Shown piece by piece: positions 12,293-13,305 of a stretch of DNA of 13,305 nucleotides. This DNA is from DATJOQ01 sp050010455. Lineage in GTDB: Bacteria; Desulfobacterota; Binatia; Binatales; Binataceae. The notes under the pieces were generated by a model that did no database searches, was not told the origin of the DNA, and was given only the letters and a program-made list of their open reading frames with translations. The stretch lies in the NCBI GenBank assembly GCA_050010455.1, contig JBEKLA010000100.1:1-13305 (forward strand), written 5' to 3'. Every line of letters starts with the position of its first letter. Positions within the stretch are counted from its first letter, which is position 1. Position numbers and translations under genes: made by a program.

Positions 12293-13099
12293 ATGCCGGA
12301 TTACTCAAGGTACGAGTTCATCAAGGTCGAAAAGAGCGACAAGCTCGCGACGGTCACGCTCAACCGTCCTGAAGCGCTCAACGCTGTCAACGCGCAGCTC
12401 CATCACGAGCTCGAGCATATCTGGATCGATCTTGCCGACGACACCGAGATCAACGCGATCTTGCTGACCGGCGCCGGTAGAGCCTTCTCGGCCGGAGGCG
12501 ACGTAAAGAACATGGCCAACCGTTGGGGAACCGACGAGGGCCGGAAATGGGCGCTTACGATTGGCGCGGGCGGGCGACGGCTGATCCAGAACATGCTCGA
12601 AGTCGAACAGCCGATCATCGGCGCGATCAACGGCGACGCGATGGGCCTGGGCGCCAGCCTCGCGCTGCTCTGCGACGTAATCGTAGCGTCGGAAACCGCG
12701 CGCATCGCCGACACCCACGTCAAGGTTGGATTGGTCGCGGGCGATAGCGGCGCGGTGATCTGGCCGCTGCTGATTGGACCGGCGCGGGCCAAGGAATTCC
12801 TGATGCGCGGACTTATCATCAACGGCGCCGAAGCCGCCAGGATCGGCCTCGTCAATTACGCCGTGCCGCCCGATCAAGTGATGACCAAGGCTGGTGAGAT
12901 CGCCCGCGAGTTAGCCGACGGCCCAACCTGGGCGATTCGATGGACCAAGCTCTCGGTCAACAAGTGGCTCAAGGATCAGGTTAACCTGATCCTCGACGCC
13001 TCGATCGCTTACGAGATGATGACCTTCCATACCGAGGACCATCTCGAAGCCGCGCAGGCGTTTATCGAGAAGCGCAAACCCAAGTTCAAGGGCAAGTAG
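12293..13099 (+). CDS. Enoyl-CoA hydratase/isomerase (crotonase) family protein with altered active site
   Basis: A 268-residue crotonase-fold protein. The first oxyanion-hole segment is AFSAGGDVKNM (64-74), and the second is GDAMGLGASLALLCDVIVAS (114-133). The two glutamates that do the chemistry in classical hydratases (Glu144 and Glu164 of rat ECH) align with Ser122 in GLGASLALLCD and His142 in ADTHVKVGL. An acidic residue, Asp151, appears nearby in GLVAGDSG. The fold is therefore intact but the reaction is probably not standard hydration; crotonases with this kind of change act as isomerases, decarboxylases, C-C hydrolases or bond-forming enzymes. Length is normal for a single crotonase domain and the C-terminus (KRKPKFKGK) is typical. 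It lies 117 bp after the MaoC gene, with a hairpin between, and may be co-regulated with that operon. Confidence 0.85.
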   Translation: MPDYSRYEFIKVEKSDKLATVTLNRPEALNAVNAQLHHELEHIWIDLADDTEINAILLTGAGRAFSAGGDVKNMANRWGTDEGRKWALTIGAGGRRLIQNMLEVEQPIIGAINGDAMGLGASLALLCDVIVASETARIADTHVKVGLVAGDSGAVIWPLLIGPARAKEFLMRGLIINGAEAARIGLVNYAVPPDQVMTKAGEIARELADGPTWAIRWTKLSVNKWLKDQVNLILDASIAYEMMTFHTEDHLEAAQAFIEKRKPKFKGK

Positions 13100-13134
13100 A
13101 CGCGCCCGGATTAGCGAATCGTCAACCGCGGCCC

Positions 13135-13163
13135 GCAGGGAGGCGGCAAAGCCGCCTCCCTGC
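13135..13163. terminator. 13-bp perfect hairpin after the crotonase gene
   Basis: GCAGGGAGGCGGC (13135-13147) pairs without mismatch with GCCGCCTCCCTGC (13151-13163) over an AAA loop, 35 nt after the stop. It is the strongest stem in the window and very likely ends the crotonase transcript, though there is no U-tract behind it on the plus strand. It could also be a copy of an interspersed repeat of the genome. Confidence 0.65.
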
Positions 13164-13174
13164 AGAAGACGCGA

Positions 13175-13305
13175 GGCGCGGGGGCCCCCCCCCGGGGGCC
13201 CCCCGCGCCGCGTGTTTTATCAGAAAAAAAAAAAACACGCGGGGACACCGCCGCCCGGATTGGGGTCTCGGGGGGGTTAGGCGCCGCCCCCAGACAAAGA
13301 TTTTG
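13175..13305. other. Low-complexity, inverted-repeat sequence: probable damaged contig end
   Basis: From 13175 the composition changes abruptly. GGCGCGGGGG (13175-13184) is mirrored by CCCCCGCGCC (13200-13209) around runs of C and G; CCGCGTGTTTT (13208-13218) is mirrored by AAAACACGCGG (13232-13242) with a run of 12 A; G runs of four and seven follow. No gene or known element fits. Homopolymers plus nested palindromes at the end of the window look like sequencing or assembly error rather than biology. Confidence 0.55.

Overview
The window is GC-rich bacterial chromosomal DNA (about 60% G+C by eye), densely coding, with twelve confident protein genes and one weaker candidate. There are no tRNA or rRNA genes, CRISPR arrays or insertion sequences. 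The gene content suggests a Gram-negative, metabolically versatile environmental bacterium: a diacyl-lipoprotein signal, an undecaprenyl-diphosphate phosphatase, an ArnT-type membrane glycosyltransferase, a luciferase-like flavin oxidoreductase, and several CoA-ester enzymes. The style fits deltaproteobacterial, Desulfobacterota or Binatota-like lineages, but this is a low-confidence inference. The right end degenerates into G/C and A homopolymers with nested inverted repeats, which looks like the damaged end of a metagenomic contig.

Layout. 1-902 (-): luciferase-like (LLM) flavin-dependent oxidoreductase, cut by the window edge. 1134-1727 (+): conserved protein of unknown function, divergent from it. 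1869-3230 (-): FAD/NAD(P) oxidoreductase of the ferredoxin-NADP reductase type. 3511-4203 (+): lipoprotein with a C-terminal LysM-like domain. 4280-4591 (-): possible small hypothetical gene. 4757-5542 (+): uppP, preceded by a strong inverted-repeat leader. 5655-5858 (+): CDGSH iron-sulfur protein. 5920-7008 (-): HypE-like AIR-synthase-fold protein. 7042-8871 (+): ArnT-like glycosyltransferase, followed after 12 nt by an orphan Phd/YefM antitoxin (8884-9126). 9169-9972 (-): sirtuin. 10171-12175 (+): tightly overlapping operon of a thiolase-fold protein, a DUF35 protein and a MaoC hydratase. 12293-13099 (+): crotonase-family protein.

The most interesting part is the right-hand operon. The thiolase-like protein has lost both thiolase cysteines and is translationally coupled to a DUF35 Zn-ribbon/OB-fold protein and a stand-alone MaoC hydratase. 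These are the parts of the hydratase/retro-aldolase machinery known from steroid side-chain degradation (Ltp2-ChsH2 type), here as three separate small genes. The adjacent crotonase lacks both classical hydratase glutamates, so it probably does something other than ordinary enoyl-CoA hydration. Together they may form a small CoA-ester C-C bond cleaving (or forming) pathway.

Other recurrent structure: every gene end facing another gene, and the end of the last gene, carries a short-loop GC-rich hairpin without a clear U-tract. The palindrome CGATCG, and its extension GCGATCGC, is strongly over-represented across the window.
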